A DNA stretch of 36,164 nt from NCBI RefSeq assembly GCF_944390595.1, contig NZ_CALXRN010000148.1:1-36164 (forward strand), given 5' to 3'. The notes beneath the pieces were generated by a model. It did not search any database and was not told the DNA's origin. It saw nothing but the letters and a program-made list of their open reading frames with translations. Made by a program: the position numbers and the translations under genes. Shown one piece after another: positions 15,012-23,405 of the stretch; position 1 is the first letter of the stretch, and every line of letters begins with the position of its first letter. The stretch comes from an uncultured Brachyspira sp. Its GTDB lineage: Bacteria; Spirochaetota; Brachyspiria; Brachyspirales; Brachyspiraceae.

Positions 15012-16805
15012 ATGATTAAGAATATATTTTATAAATCATTATTGATACTTATACTATCAAGTGCTTTAATGTTTATAGGTATATTATTTACTGTACAATA
15101 TAATAATATCATGTACAGCCAAGTAATGATAGTTAATATTATAGAAATGCTTGAAAAAGAGATAGACTTATATGATATACAAACAGAAGATGCTTTTAGA
15201 AAGTTTGTACTTCAATCTGATAAAGAAGAATTAAGAATAAGTGTTATCTCTACCAACGGCGTAGTAGTTGCAGATACGCTTGCCGATACCTCAAAAAATC
15301 CTATGGGAAATCATACAAATAGAAGCGATGTTATAGAGGCATTGCATAGTGTAGAAAATGCCCCAGCATTTTCTATAACTACTTCTATTAGCCAAAAAAC
15401 TCCATACATATATGCTTCAAAAAAAATAAAAGCTGATGACAGCAGGGATTATATATTAAGAGTTTCAATACCTATAGATTCCGTTAATAAATATTTAATA
15501 AGTTTCTTATTTACAGCAGTTATGGTTATAGGTGTTGTTATTATAATTATGGCTTTAGTTCTTCCTTTAATGAGCAGAAATATAATGATTCCTTTCTATA
15601 TTATAAAAGAAACTTTGGATAATATTTATAATAACAAATCAACAAAACCTAAAAATCTTACAGGATATAATGATATTAATACTATACTCTATGATATAAA
15701 TGAGCTTGCTGTAAGTTTAAACGAAAATATAATAGGATATCAAACAGAAAAAGAAAAACTTAATTATGTATTAGAAAATATAGCACAAGGTATTATTGCA
15801 GTTAACAAGAATAAGGGTATATTTTTCATAAATCAATATACTATGGATCTATTAGAAATATCTGATTCTAATGTTAAAAATTTAAACGAAGTCATTAAAG
15901 ACAATGAAGTTATGGAAAGAATTAATAATGCAATAGAATTAAAAAGATTTTCTAAATTTGATGTTAAAGAACATACTATGGATATAGAGATAAGTATTAT
16001 ACCTATACTTGACAATGAAAATATATCAGCTTTAATAAAATTTGAAGATGTTACTGATATAAGAAAGGTAGAAATAGAAAAGCAGGATTTCTTTATAAAT
16101 GCTTCGCATGAATTAAAAACCCCTCTTACATCAATATTAGGTTATTCTGAACTTTTAATGGCTACAGGAGGCGGTAAAAATTTAGCCGACTTCATAAAAA
16201 GAATAAATAATGAAGCTTTAAGAATGAAAGACCTTGTTATAGACATGCTTACATTGAGCAGAATAGAAGCTAATTGGAAAGAAACAGTTGATGAAAAACT
16301 AGATATAAAAGAAGTTATACTAAATGTATTTGAAAGCAATAGAATAAAAGCTGAACAAAGAAATATGAGTATAGATTTAGATATAGAATCTGCTATTATA
16401 ATGGCTAATAAAGAAAAAATTACGGAAGTAGTAAATAATTTAGTTGATAATGCCATTAAATACACTGATGACGGAGGAATTGTAAAAATATCTCTTAAAA
16501 AGAAAGATTCTAAAGCTATATTTTCAGTAAAAGATACAGGATGCGGTATTGCCCCTCAATATTTAAATAGAATATTTGAGAGATTCTTTAGAGTAAAAAA
16601 TAACAAATATTTAAAAGTTCAAGGTACAGGATTGGGTTTAACAATAGTAAAAAATATTTGCAATTATTATAATGCTGATATACATATAACAAGCGAAGAG
16701 AATGTAGGAACTGAAATGACAGTTGTTTTCAATTTATATAAAGATGTTGAAAAACTTGAAAATAAAGAAAAAATAGAAAATAGTATAGAAACTAAAGAAA
16801 AATAA
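15012..16805 (+). CDS. PhoR-like sensor histidine kinase
   Basis: A 597-residue membrane kinase. Transmembrane segments lie at about 8-28 and 161-187 and bracket a 130-residue extracytoplasmic sensor domain. A HAMP-like linker and a PAS domain (about 250-350) follow, then the HisKA helix with His366 in FFINASHELKTPLTS. The ATP-binding domain has the N box NLVDNAIKYTDD, G1 DTGCGI, the F box RIFERFFR and G2 GTGLGLTIVK. The C-terminal 25 residues are Lys/Glu-rich. It lies 16 bases after the response regulator and is its cognate partner. The TM-sensor-TM-HAMP-PAS-HisKA order matches PhoR. The signal is unknown. Confidence 0.9.
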   Translation: MIKNIFYKSLLILILSSALMFIGILFTVQYNNIMYSQVMIVNIIEMLEKEIDLYDIQTEDAFRKFVLQSDKEELRISVISTNGVVVADTLADTSKNPMGNHTNRSDVIEALHSVENAPAFSITTSISQKTPYIYASKKIKADDSRDYILRVSIPIDSVNKYLISFLFTAVMVIGVVIIIMALVLPLMSRNIMIPFYIIKETLDNIYNNKSTKPKNLTGYNDINTILYDINELAVSLNENIIGYQTEKEKLNYVLENIAQGIIAVNKNKGIFFINQYTMDLLEISDSNVKNLNEVIKDNEVMERINNAIELKRFSKFDVKEHTMDIEISIIPILDNENISALIKFEDVTDIRKVEIEKQDFFINASHELKTPLTSILGYSELLMATGGGKNLADFIKRINNEALRMKDLVIDMLTLSRIEANWKETVDEKLDIKEVILNVFESNRIKAEQRNMSIDLDIESAIIMANKEKITEVVNNLVDNAIKYTDDGGIVKISLKKKDSKAIFSVKDTGCGIAPQYLNRIFERFFRVKNNKYLKVQGTGLGLTIVKNICNYYNADIHITSEENVGTEMTVVFNLYKDVEKLENKEKIENSIETKEK

Positions 16806-16853
16806 TATTTTATATAGTAATTTTTTAATTTGATAAAAATTATTTTTACATTA

Positions 16854-16882
16854 TTGAAAAATACCCTATTATACTATATAAT
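16854..16882 (+). promoter_or_regulatory. Promoter of the CopZ-like gene and ruvA
   Basis: TTGAAA (16854-16859), 17-base spacer and TATAAT (16877-16882). AAAGGAG at 16901-16907 then leads to the ATG at 16916. This is one of the clearest promoters in the window. Confidence 0.65.
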
Positions 16883-16915
16883 TGTTAGATAATTAAAACA
16901 AAAGGAGTATTTAAA

Positions 16916-17125
16916 ATGAAAAATGTAACTATAAAAATAAATGGAATGGGATGTCAAAATTGTGTTAAAGCTGTTACAGAAGAATTAACTTCATTGGACG
17001 GCATAAATAAAGTAAATGTAAGTTTAGAAAATGCATGTGCAGAAATTGAATATGATGAATCAAAAATTAATACAGATAAAATGATTTCTGCTATAAAAGA
17101 ATTAGAATACGAGGCTAGTTTATAA
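16916..17125 (+). CDS. Heavy-metal-associated (CopZ-like) chaperone
   Basis: A 69-residue ferredoxin-like HMA domain. The metal site is GMGCQNC with Cys13 and Cys16, in the usual loop before helix 1. The second half (INKVNVSLENACAEIEYDE) supplies the paired beta strands. Such proteins carry Cu(I) or a related soft metal to P-type ATPases or regulators; no ATPase is adjacent here. An AAAGGAG RBS and a strong promoter precede it. Only 3 bases separate its stop from the ruvA start, so the two genes almost certainly share a transcript. An extra Cys at about position 42 is not part of the standard motif. Confidence 0.9.
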   Translation: MKNVTIKINGMGCQNCVKAVTEELTSLDGINKVNVSLENACAEIEYDESKINTDKMISAIKELEYEASL

Positions 17126-17128
17126 TAA

Positions 17129-17713
17129 ATGTTTGCTTTTATAGAAGGTAAAGTACAAATAATATCAGAAGGTATCATCGCTCTTCTTTGCAATGGTGTT
17201 GGTTATGAAATTATAGTATCAAAAAAATTAAATGTTCAAAATGATGATAATATAAGGCTATACACACAGCTAATACATAAAGAAGATGCTATGATACTTT
17301 ATGGATTCAGTTCAAGAGAAGAAAAGAAAATGTTTTCTACATTAATGTCTACTTCGGGAGTAGGTCCTAAATTAGCTATGGAAATACTATCTACATATTC
17401 AATAGACGAAATAATGCATATACTATTCAATAAAGACGTTAATATGCTTAAAAAAGTTCAAGGAATGGGACTGAAAAAGGCTGAAAAACTTTTATTTGAA
17501 CTTAGAGACAAAATAGAAAAGATAGATATTAATATTTCATCATCTGCTGTTAAAAACTATAATGATAATGAAAGCGATGTAATAAAGGCTTTAATATCAT
17601 TAGGTTTTTCAAATAATGAAGCTATTAAATCATTAGCGTCAATAGAAAATAAAGATAATATGAGTACAGAAGATTTAATAAGTCATGCTTTAAGAAATTT
17701 AAGTTCTATATAA
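17129..17713 (+). CDS. ruvA: Holliday junction branch migration protein RuvA
   Basis: A 194-residue RuvA of normal length. It binds four-way junctions as a tetramer and loads the RuvB motor. Domain I (1-65) is the OB fold (MFAFIEGKV, GVGYEI, LYTQLIHKEDAMILYGF). Domain II has two helix-hairpin-helix motifs (TSGVGPKLAMEIL and VQGMGLKKAEKLLFEL). Domain III (about 145-194, VIKALISLGFSNNEAIKSL) is the RuvB-contacting module. No SD is obvious, and translation is likely coupled to the HMA gene 3 bases upstream. ruvB and ruvC are not in this window, unlike the common clusters. Confidence 0.95.
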   Translation: MFAFIEGKVQIISEGIIALLCNGVGYEIIVSKKLNVQNDDNIRLYTQLIHKEDAMILYGFSSREEKKMFSTLMSTSGVGPKLAMEILSTYSIDEIMHILFNKDVNMLKKVQGMGLKKAEKLLFELRDKIEKIDINISSSAVKNYNDNESDVIKALISLGFSNNEAIKSLASIENKDNMSTEDLISHALRNLSSI

Positions 17714-17736
17714 TTATTTATTTTTTATTAAAATTA

Positions 17737-17764
17737 TTGAAAATAACTGATTACAATATATAAT
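17737..17764 (+). promoter_or_regulatory. Promoter of the GNAT acetyltransferase gene
   Basis: TTGAAA (17737-17742), 16-base spacer and TATAAT (17759-17764), about 40 bases upstream of the ATG at 17807, which also has a GAGGT RBS. Confidence 0.6.
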
Positions 17765-17806
17765 ATTCTCATTTAACAATTATTATCATCACGAGGTATA
17801 ATTAAA

Positions 17807-18316
17807 ATGGAAATAATAATAAAAAAAGCTGAAATTAAAGATGTTTTTGATATTAGTAAACTTCATGCTATATGTTGGAAAGATGCATATAAAAATATTA
17901 TACCTAATTCATATTTAAAAAAAATATATTTAGATGATTGGTGTGAAGAATTTGAAGATGGAATAAATAACAAAACTAGAGAAGCGCATATTGCATATAT
18001 AGATGATAAACCAATAGCAGTTATTTCTCATGGAAAAAGCAGATGCAATATGGAAAATTATGGAGAGATAATATCATTATATGTTCACCCTATATATCAA
18101 GGTTCAGGAATAGGAAGCATGCTGTTAAAACATGCTATTGAATATATAAAAAAAGAATCAGGATATAGTAATATATGTCTTTGTGTGTTCGATAAAAATG
18201 AAAATGCCAAAAAATTTTATGAGAAAAATGGATTTAAAAATTCAGGTAAAAAAAATACTCTAAAAATAGATAATGAAGATATAGAAGAAAGTGTTTATAT
18301 ATATAGTGCAGATTGA
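17807..18316 (+). CDS. GNAT-family N-acetyltransferase
   Basis: A 169-residue cytoplasmic acetyltransferase. The acetyl-CoA-binding motif A is visible as ISLYVHPIYQGSGIGSMLLKHAIEYI (about 91-115), with the QGSGIG pyrophosphate loop. It is followed by the motif B strand CLCVFDKNENAKKFYEKNGF, where Asn and Tyr are the usual general-acid region. The N-terminal part (ISKLHAICWKDAYKNIIP) is like the RimI/YobR-type subgroup. The substrate cannot be read from sequence. It has its own promoter; the next gene's promoter overlaps its stop codon. Confidence 0.85.
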   Translation: MEIIIKKAEIKDVFDISKLHAICWKDAYKNIIPNSYLKKIYLDDWCEEFEDGINNKTREAHIAYIDDKPIAVISHGKSRCNMENYGEIISLYVHPIYQGSGIGSMLLKHAIEYIKKESGYSNICLCVFDKNENAKKFYEKNGFKNSGKKNTLKIDNEDIEESVYIYSAD

Positions 18317-18341
18317 AATTTAAACTGTCTTATGATATAAT
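18313..18341 (+). promoter_or_regulatory. Promoter of the rhodanese gene
   Basis: TTGAAA (18313-18318), 17-base spacer and TATAAT (18336-18341). The -35 box overlaps the stop codon of the GNAT gene. Confidence 0.6.
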
Positions 18342-18371
18342 AAACCATTATACATACATGGGGTATATTAT

Positions 18372-18782
18372 ATGAATAATACAATGACTTTAATAATAGG
18401 TCTGATACTTACTTTTATCATATTAAGTATTGCAAGAAGAATCATTTTTAATATAAGAAGCAGAGGAAAGTTTAAAAATATAAAAATAGATGATGCTATT
18501 TCTATTTATAAAAACAATAAAGATATTATATTAATAGATGTAAGAAGCTATTCAGAAGTTCAGCAAAGCGGATATATAAAAAATAGTATAAATATAGCTT
18601 TAGATGATTCAAAATTTGAAGAGAAGATGTCTAAACTTGATAAAAATAAAGAATATATAGTATATTGTGCAAGCGGAAGCCGTTCAGGCATGGCATGTCT
18701 TCGTATGTATAAAATGGGATTTAAAAATATATACAATATTACTCATGGAGGCTATTTTCAGCTTTCACCTCATTTGAATTAA
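18372..18782 (+). CDS. Membrane-anchored rhodanese-like protein
   Basis: A 136-residue protein. Residues 4-21 form one hydrophobic membrane segment, followed by Arg/Lys-rich residues. A single rhodanese domain spans about 40-136, with ILIDVRSYSEVQQSGYIKNSINI as the N-terminal CH2A-like motif and the active-site loop CASGSR with Cys99 as the persulfide-carrying residue. Such domains transfer sulfane sulfur; the acceptor is not evident from context. The Arg/Lys residues after the membrane segment suggest a cytoplasmic domain. It is monocistronic, with a strong promoter and a GGGGT RBS-like sequence. Confidence 0.85.
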   Translation: MNNTMTLIIGLILTFIILSIARRIIFNIRSRGKFKNIKIDDAISIYKNNKDIILIDVRSYSEVQQSGYIKNSINIALDDSKFEEKMSKLDKNKEYIVYCASGSRSGMACLRMYKMGFKNIYNITHGGYFQLSPHLN

Positions 18783-18869
18783 TTTATTATTGTACTTGCA
18801 TATAAATTATTTTAATGATATTGTATATTTAAGGTTTTATATTATAACAATAATAAGGATAAGGCTTTG

Positions 18870-19823
18870 ATGAAAAAGACAATATTTTTTATACTATCTA
18901 TATTTTTAATTCAATATAATCTTTTATTTAATGATGTTGTTAATAGTATTGTCGGTATAGTTGGTTCTATGCCTATAACTTATGAGGACTTTATAAGCAG
19001 AAAGACATTTTTAACACTTCAGGCTAGGTCTGTAGGTCAGAAAGTAAATGATGATATGGTTTATAAAGATTTAGTAGAAGAGAGAATAATGTATTTAAAA
19101 CTCAAAGAATACAATTATGTTATAGAAGATACTGATGTAAGCAGAAGATTGGAAAATATTGCCAAACAATACAATATGACATTGGATCAATTTTCTAAAC
19201 AGCTTAAAGCAGAAGGAATATCTTACGAAGAATATAGAAATTCTATAAAAAAGCAAATAGCTATGGAAAATTTATATGGCCTTGTAATAAATAATAATGA
19301 GATAACAGATGCTGAAGCAGACGAGTTTTATAATAATGCTAAAGATAAATCAGTATTTGAAGTAGATACATTAGTTAAACTTTCATGGATATTTTTCAAA
19401 GCAAGTACATTTACAGAAAAGGGAGAAAAGCAGGAATTAGCAGGCAAAGTTAGAGCAATGGCGGCAAGAGGTCAGGATTTCTCGGAACTTGCTGCAAAAT
19501 ACAGCGATGATGAAGCTACCAAAAATAATGGTGGAGATTTAGGATATAATCTTTTATATGATGCAGGAAAAAGATCTTTGCCAGCACAGGTAAATGCGGG
19601 ATTAACTTTAGCTAAAAGAGGATATAAAGTAGGTACTGTAAGCAGTGTACGTGAATTAGTTGGAAAAGGTTTTTACATTGTTAAAATAGTTGGAATTGAA
19701 AAAGATATGGAAAGCATAAGAACTAGAGTAAAAAATTATCTAGGCGAATCACGCATGAGAGAATCATTTATAAAATGGCTTGATGAAGAAACTAAAAGAG
19801 TTTCTGTTCAATTATATAAATAA
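18870..19823 (+). CDS. SurA/PrsA-like peptidyl-prolyl isomerase (parvulin)
   Basis: A 317-residue exported foldase, counted from the ATG at 18870; the preceding TTG in frame has less suitable RBS spacing. Residues 1-20 are a signal peptide without a lipobox Cys. A SurA_N-like helical chaperone region (about 25-155) contains VGSMPITYEDF and a VYKDLVEERIMYLK helix. One parvulin domain (about 165-285) has LSWIFFKA, the DFSELAAKYSDDEATKNNGGDLGY core and GFYIVKIVG. It should help fold outer-membrane or periplasmic proteins. A strong terminator follows. Two-parvulin SurA would be longer, so this is a single-domain form. Confidence 0.85.
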   Translation: MKKTIFFILSIFLIQYNLLFNDVVNSIVGIVGSMPITYEDFISRKTFLTLQARSVGQKVNDDMVYKDLVEERIMYLKLKEYNYVIEDTDVSRRLENIAKQYNMTLDQFSKQLKAEGISYEEYRNSIKKQIAMENLYGLVINNNEITDAEADEFYNNAKDKSVFEVDTLVKLSWIFFKASTFTEKGEKQELAGKVRAMAARGQDFSELAAKYSDDEATKNNGGDLGYNLLYDAGKRSLPAQVNAGLTLAKRGYKVGTVSSVRELVGKGFYIVKIVGIEKDMESIRTRVKNYLGESRMRESFIKWLDEETKRVSVQLYK

Positions 19824-19845
19824 ATTATATAAGAATATAAAAAAC

Positions 19846-19880
19846 GGACTTATTCTTTATAAAGAGTAAGTCCATTTTTA
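19846..19880. terminator. Terminator after the foldase gene
   Basis: Hairpin arms 19846-19858 and 19861-19873 pair with one G-T wobble and are followed by a T-run at 19875-19879. It lies between the foldase gene and the convergent GH2 gene ending at 19891. Confidence 0.8.
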
Positions 19881-19890
19881 TTATCCAAAA

Positions 19891-22119
19891 TTATTTAACT
19901 TTTATTTCTATAGTCTTACTTTCAACTCTTTTATTCTGTACTGTAATTTTTATAGTTCCTTTTTTACTGCCTGATTTCACCCAAAAAGAATAATAACCGC
20001 CTTCAAGTACAGGATTATCATTTCCTATAAGCTCCCCTGCCCCTTCAACAGTTATTTTGACTGCCTCATTAATATAAGTAAGTCTGTTTCCTATAGCATC
20101 TACAGCTTTTATAGTAACTCTAGTGCAATCCCAAGCAGAACCATTATTTATAGAATTTATTTCATTATCATCAGATTTTACTTCTAATTCTTTAAAAGTA
20201 GGATTTTTTAGATAATTTTTTTCTATAACAGCTTTTCCGTCTATATATCCTATTACTTTAGCATCTTCCCAATTCATAGAACTTACACCCGGAACATTTC
20301 TTTCCATTTGTATTATAACAGGAGGATGCTCCAAACCTTGATATTTTCCGGAAGCAGGATACTCTTTAGCTAAAAGCTCTCCTTTATAGTAAAATTCAAC
20401 ATAATCACAGTTTGTAGAAACCATTAAAGGAGCAACACCTCCTATGGATCTCTCACCTCTTGCATATATGGTTATAGGTTCTAATACTATTTCACAGTCT
20501 TTATCCATTTGAGATGAATAAACGCTGGCGGCCAATTTAGGATTTCTAAACATATCATAAACACCATGATAGCATATTCTGTCTCCGGAACCAAAATCAT
20601 AATGCGTATGATAATCAAATGCACACCATCCTGTTGAACCTGATATATTTTTATCTATAGCAACGGCATTAATTACATCATAATGTCTTTTAGTATGTTC
20701 TATTAATCTCTCTTCACAGTCCTGCATTTTAGTAGGGAACATGTGTCCGTTATATTCTGTTATCATATAAGGAACATTTTTATCTAATTTAGTAACAAAC
20801 CTTTGTGCTCTTATAGGATCAGATATTCCGTCACAGTTAAAATCATTCATAGTATAAACATCTTCTAAAAGCTCGCTTCCCATTATATATCTTACACCGC
20901 CTGTTGCTCTTGTTTTATCAAGTTTATGAGCTGTTTTATTGGTTTCTTTATAAAAGCTGTGATTATCCTGACTTTCATTTATTCTCACTCCCCATATAAT
21001 TATAGAAGGATGATGAAAATCTCTTTCTATCATATCTTTTACATTTTCTATTGACACTTTCTGCCAATTTTTATCACCTATATGCTGCCATCCAGGTATC
21101 TCTTCAAAAACCATTAATCCTATTTCATCGCATCTGTCTAAAAAATGTCTTGAAGCAGGATAATGCGAAGAACGTACTATATTTAATCCCATATCAAATT
21201 TTAATATATCAGCATCTTTTTTCTGTATTCTCTCAGGCATAGCATAACCAACATAAGGGAAACTTTGATGTCTGTTTAATCCCCTTAATTTGATTTTCTC
21301 TCCATTCAAGAAAAAACCATTATCTTTAAACTCTGCATCTCTGAATCCTATTTTTATAGAAACCATATCATCATTAGAAAGCGAAGCATCTAATTTATAA
21401 AGTCTTGGATTATTTATACTCCAAACTTCTATTCTATCAGAATTTATATGTTCATTAATTTCAATATCCGTAAATAATTCATCTTTTTTTAATGATATTT
21501 CTTTTTTTATCTCGCATATATGATATTCTCTATTATATAAATTAATACTAATAGTTTCTTTTACAGCTTCTTTTTTAGTATTTCTTATTCTAATTTTTCC
21601 AGTTAAAGTTTGATTTGCAAGTCCTGTAAGCATTACATTTTCTATAGAAATATTATCCACTATTATTACTTGAACTTCTCTGTATATTCCTCCGTAACAT
21701 AAATAATCTATTTCATTACCAAAAGGGGGTATATCCTCACGTTCTACGCTGTCAAGTTTAACAGCTATAATATTATCTCCATCTTTCAAATAATCTGTTA
21801 TATCATGTACAAAAGGCAAATATCCGCCTTTATGCTCTCCAAAACTTTCCCCATTAATAAATACTTCGCATGCCGCCATAGCACCTTCAAAATTAATCAA
21901 TACTCTTTTATTTAATAAATTCTGTTTATTATATTTAAAAACATTCTGATATCCTGAAATTAACCAAGTATCTGATTCATCAAAATAATGAAGAGGTATT
22001 TCATGTACTGTATGAGGCAATGTTACTTTTTCACCATTTAGATTAATATCTGTTTTAATATTATTATCCCATTCTTTAAAAAACTTCCAATTAGTATTGA
22101 AATTTATTATTTCTCTCAT
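19891..22119 (-). CDS. Glycoside hydrolase family 2 (beta-galactosidase-like)
   Basis: A 742-residue enzyme without a signal peptide, so cytoplasmic. The N-terminal sugar-binding jelly roll (about 1-155) has WKFF, LPHTVHEIP, FEGAMAACEVFING and GEHKGGYLPF. An Ig-like domain (160-265) follows. The TIM-barrel catalytic domain runs from about 268, with LRGLNRHQSFPYVG, NIVRSSHYPAS and the acid/base Glu382 in WGVRINESQD. The nucleophile is Glu455 in MITEYNGH. A C-terminal region (about 560-742) is beta-rich with two Ig-like parts. It fits the GH2 beta-galactosidase/beta-glucuronidase-like group; the sugar is not certain. No transporter is adjacent. Confidence 0.85.
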   Translation of the reverse strand: MREIINFNTNWKFFKEWDNNIKTDINLNGEKVTLPHTVHEIPLHYFDESDTWLISGYQNVFKYNKQNLLNKRVLINFEGAMAACEVFINGESFGEHKGGYLPFVHDITDYLKDGDNIIAVKLDSVEREDIPPFGNEIDYLCYGGIYREVQVIIVDNISIENVMLTGLANQTLTGKIRIRNTKKEAVKETISINLYNREYHICEIKKEISLKKDELFTDIEINEHINSDRIEVWSINNPRLYKLDASLSNDDMVSIKIGFRDAEFKDNGFFLNGEKIKLRGLNRHQSFPYVGYAMPERIQKKDADILKFDMGLNIVRSSHYPASRHFLDRCDEIGLMVFEEIPGWQHIGDKNWQKVSIENVKDMIERDFHHPSIIIWGVRINESQDNHSFYKETNKTAHKLDKTRATGGVRYIMGSELLEDVYTMNDFNCDGISDPIRAQRFVTKLDKNVPYMITEYNGHMFPTKMQDCEERLIEHTKRHYDVINAVAIDKNISGSTGWCAFDYHTHYDFGSGDRICYHGVYDMFRNPKLAASVYSSQMDKDCEIVLEPITIYARGERSIGGVAPLMVSTNCDYVEFYYKGELLAKEYPASGKYQGLEHPPVIIQMERNVPGVSSMNWEDAKVIGYIDGKAVIEKNYLKNPTFKELEVKSDDNEINSINNGSAWDCTRVTIKAVDAIGNRLTYINEAVKITVEGAGELIGNDNPVLEGGYYSFWVKSGSKKGTIKITVQNKRVESKTIEIKVK

Positions 22120-22201
22120 TTTTTATACATACTCCATAATTTTATTATGAAATATTTTATACTTAAAATAATAAAAATCAATTAAACTTTTATAATAATT
22201 T

Positions 22202-22666
22202 TTAATTAAATATAACTATATGAAATGTTAAATAACTTGCAAATAAGCACCACAATAAATAAGGCACAAGCAATAAAGATGATAACTTAGAAATATTTTT
22301 AAATTTAAATATGGTTATTATAATCATTATATCCAAAATAATTATTTCTATTAATCCGAATAACGGCTGCTTTAAACCAAAGAAAATATAAGTCCACAGA
22401 GAATTTAATATTAATTGTATAATAAAAACTACAATAGCTTTTTTATCCATAGGTTTTGTATTTATTATTGAAACTGACACAGCAAGAAGTATATAAAGTA
22501 TACTCCAAGCTATAGAAAATAATAAATTAGGCGGATTTAACGAAGATTTATTCAAAGAGTTATACCATACAAAATTATCGGCCTTTACACTTATTCCTCC
22601 TAAAAATCCTATTAGAAGACATACAAATATTGAAATTATTAATGTAACTATAAATTTTTTATTCAT
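22202..22666 (-). CDS. TspO/MBR family protein
   Basis: A 154-residue membrane protein with five hydrophobic helices (about 6-26, 44-66, 75-94, 99-117 and 127-150). Family signature features are FVWYNSLNKSSLNPPNLLFSIAWS in the first loop and helix 2 and NSLWTYIFFGLKQP in helix 3. TspO binds porphyrins and sterol-like ligands; in bacteria it is often a stress- or tetrapyrrole-linked regulator or transporter. An RBS GAGGTG is present. It lies 82 bases from the GH2 gene on the same strand, so weak cotranscription is possible. Ligand identity is not inferable. Confidence 0.9.
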   Translation of the reverse strand: MNKKFIVTLIISIFVCLLIGFLGGISVKADNFVWYNSLNKSSLNPPNLLFSIAWSILYILLAVSVSIINTKPMDKKAIVVFIIQLILNSLWTYIFFGLKQPLFGLIEIIILDIMIIITIFKFKNISKLSSLLLVPYLLWCLFASYLTFHIVIFN

Positions 22667-22764
22667 GTTAACAACACCTCAAAACTTTATAATCAATATT
22701 ATATGTCAATTATAAAAAATAATAATCACTATATAGTTTGAAGTTTGTCTAATAATAGAGCTTT

Positions 22765-23193
22765 TTAGGCATAAGCATCTACATTATTGCCTTTATTTGA
22801 AGAGCTTGCTATAGCTGCTCTAGTAACTCCTCCTGAAACATAAACTCTCTTACATTCCGGACATATATTAGTTTTTAAAGTTACATTCTGAAATATTACC
22901 TCTCCGCCGCTTTTCTCTGCTGCTCTTTCATTATTAGCAACATGTTCCTGTTCATGTGAAGCCACAAGAGAAGGTGCACTTGAAGGATCTATACGAGTAG
23001 GACTTTTAAATGATACGCCTATATCATTAGAACCATCCTGATATGTTCTTGAGGCACAAGTTTTACATACTCCTACTTCGCTTATAGGTGTTTTTTCTCT
23101 AGCTTCCTGAACAATATTAGCTATATTATTGCTGCTGTTTCTATTTCCTATACTATTGCTGTAAGGAGCATTATTACGAATAGCTATTTCCAT
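22765..23193 (-). CDS. Small zincin-like protein with HEQEH and two CxxC pairs
   Basis: A 142-residue protein without signal peptide. Cys43 and Cys46 (CKTC) begin a conserved block, CxxCxxRxYQDGSNDxGVSFKSPT. It is followed by the HExxH-type motif His80-Glu-Gln-Glu-His84 and then Cys111 and Cys114 (CPEC). The motif order recalls small putative metallopeptidase-like proteins seen in Firmicutes and spirochaetes. No protease activity or partner is established to my knowledge. The Asn/Ser-rich N-terminus (8-25) seems disordered. RBS AGAGG lies close to the ATG. It could instead be a metal-bound structural protein. Confidence 0.6.
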   Translation of the reverse strand: MEIAIRNNAPYSNSIGNRNSSNNIANIVQEAREKTPISEVGVCKTCASRTYQDGSNDIGVSFKSPTRIDPSSAPSLVASHEQEHVANNERAAEKSGGEVIFQNVTLKTNICPECKRVYVSGGVTRAAIASSSNKGNNVDAYA

Positions 23194-23387
23194 AATTTCA
23201 TACCTCTTAAATTATATTTAATTCTACCCCTATATTAAAATTATAAACCTATAAAAATAAATATCAACTTATTTTATGTTTATATATGTTGTTATGTTTA
23301 CTAATTAGTAAAAATTATTGATTATTTTGCAAATTTTTTTATTTTATAATCATAGTTTTATTATTTCCGACAATAGAAACGGTATTT

Positions 23388-23393
23388 TATAAT
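23388..23393 (+). promoter_or_regulatory. -10 box close to the ankyrin gene start
   Basis: TATAAT (23388-23393) with a weak TTCCGA -35 at 23365-23370 (17-base spacer). The start site expected from it would leave only about 6 bases before the ATG at 23406. Confidence 0.4.
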
Positions 23394-23405
23394 TTGGATT
23401 TTATA

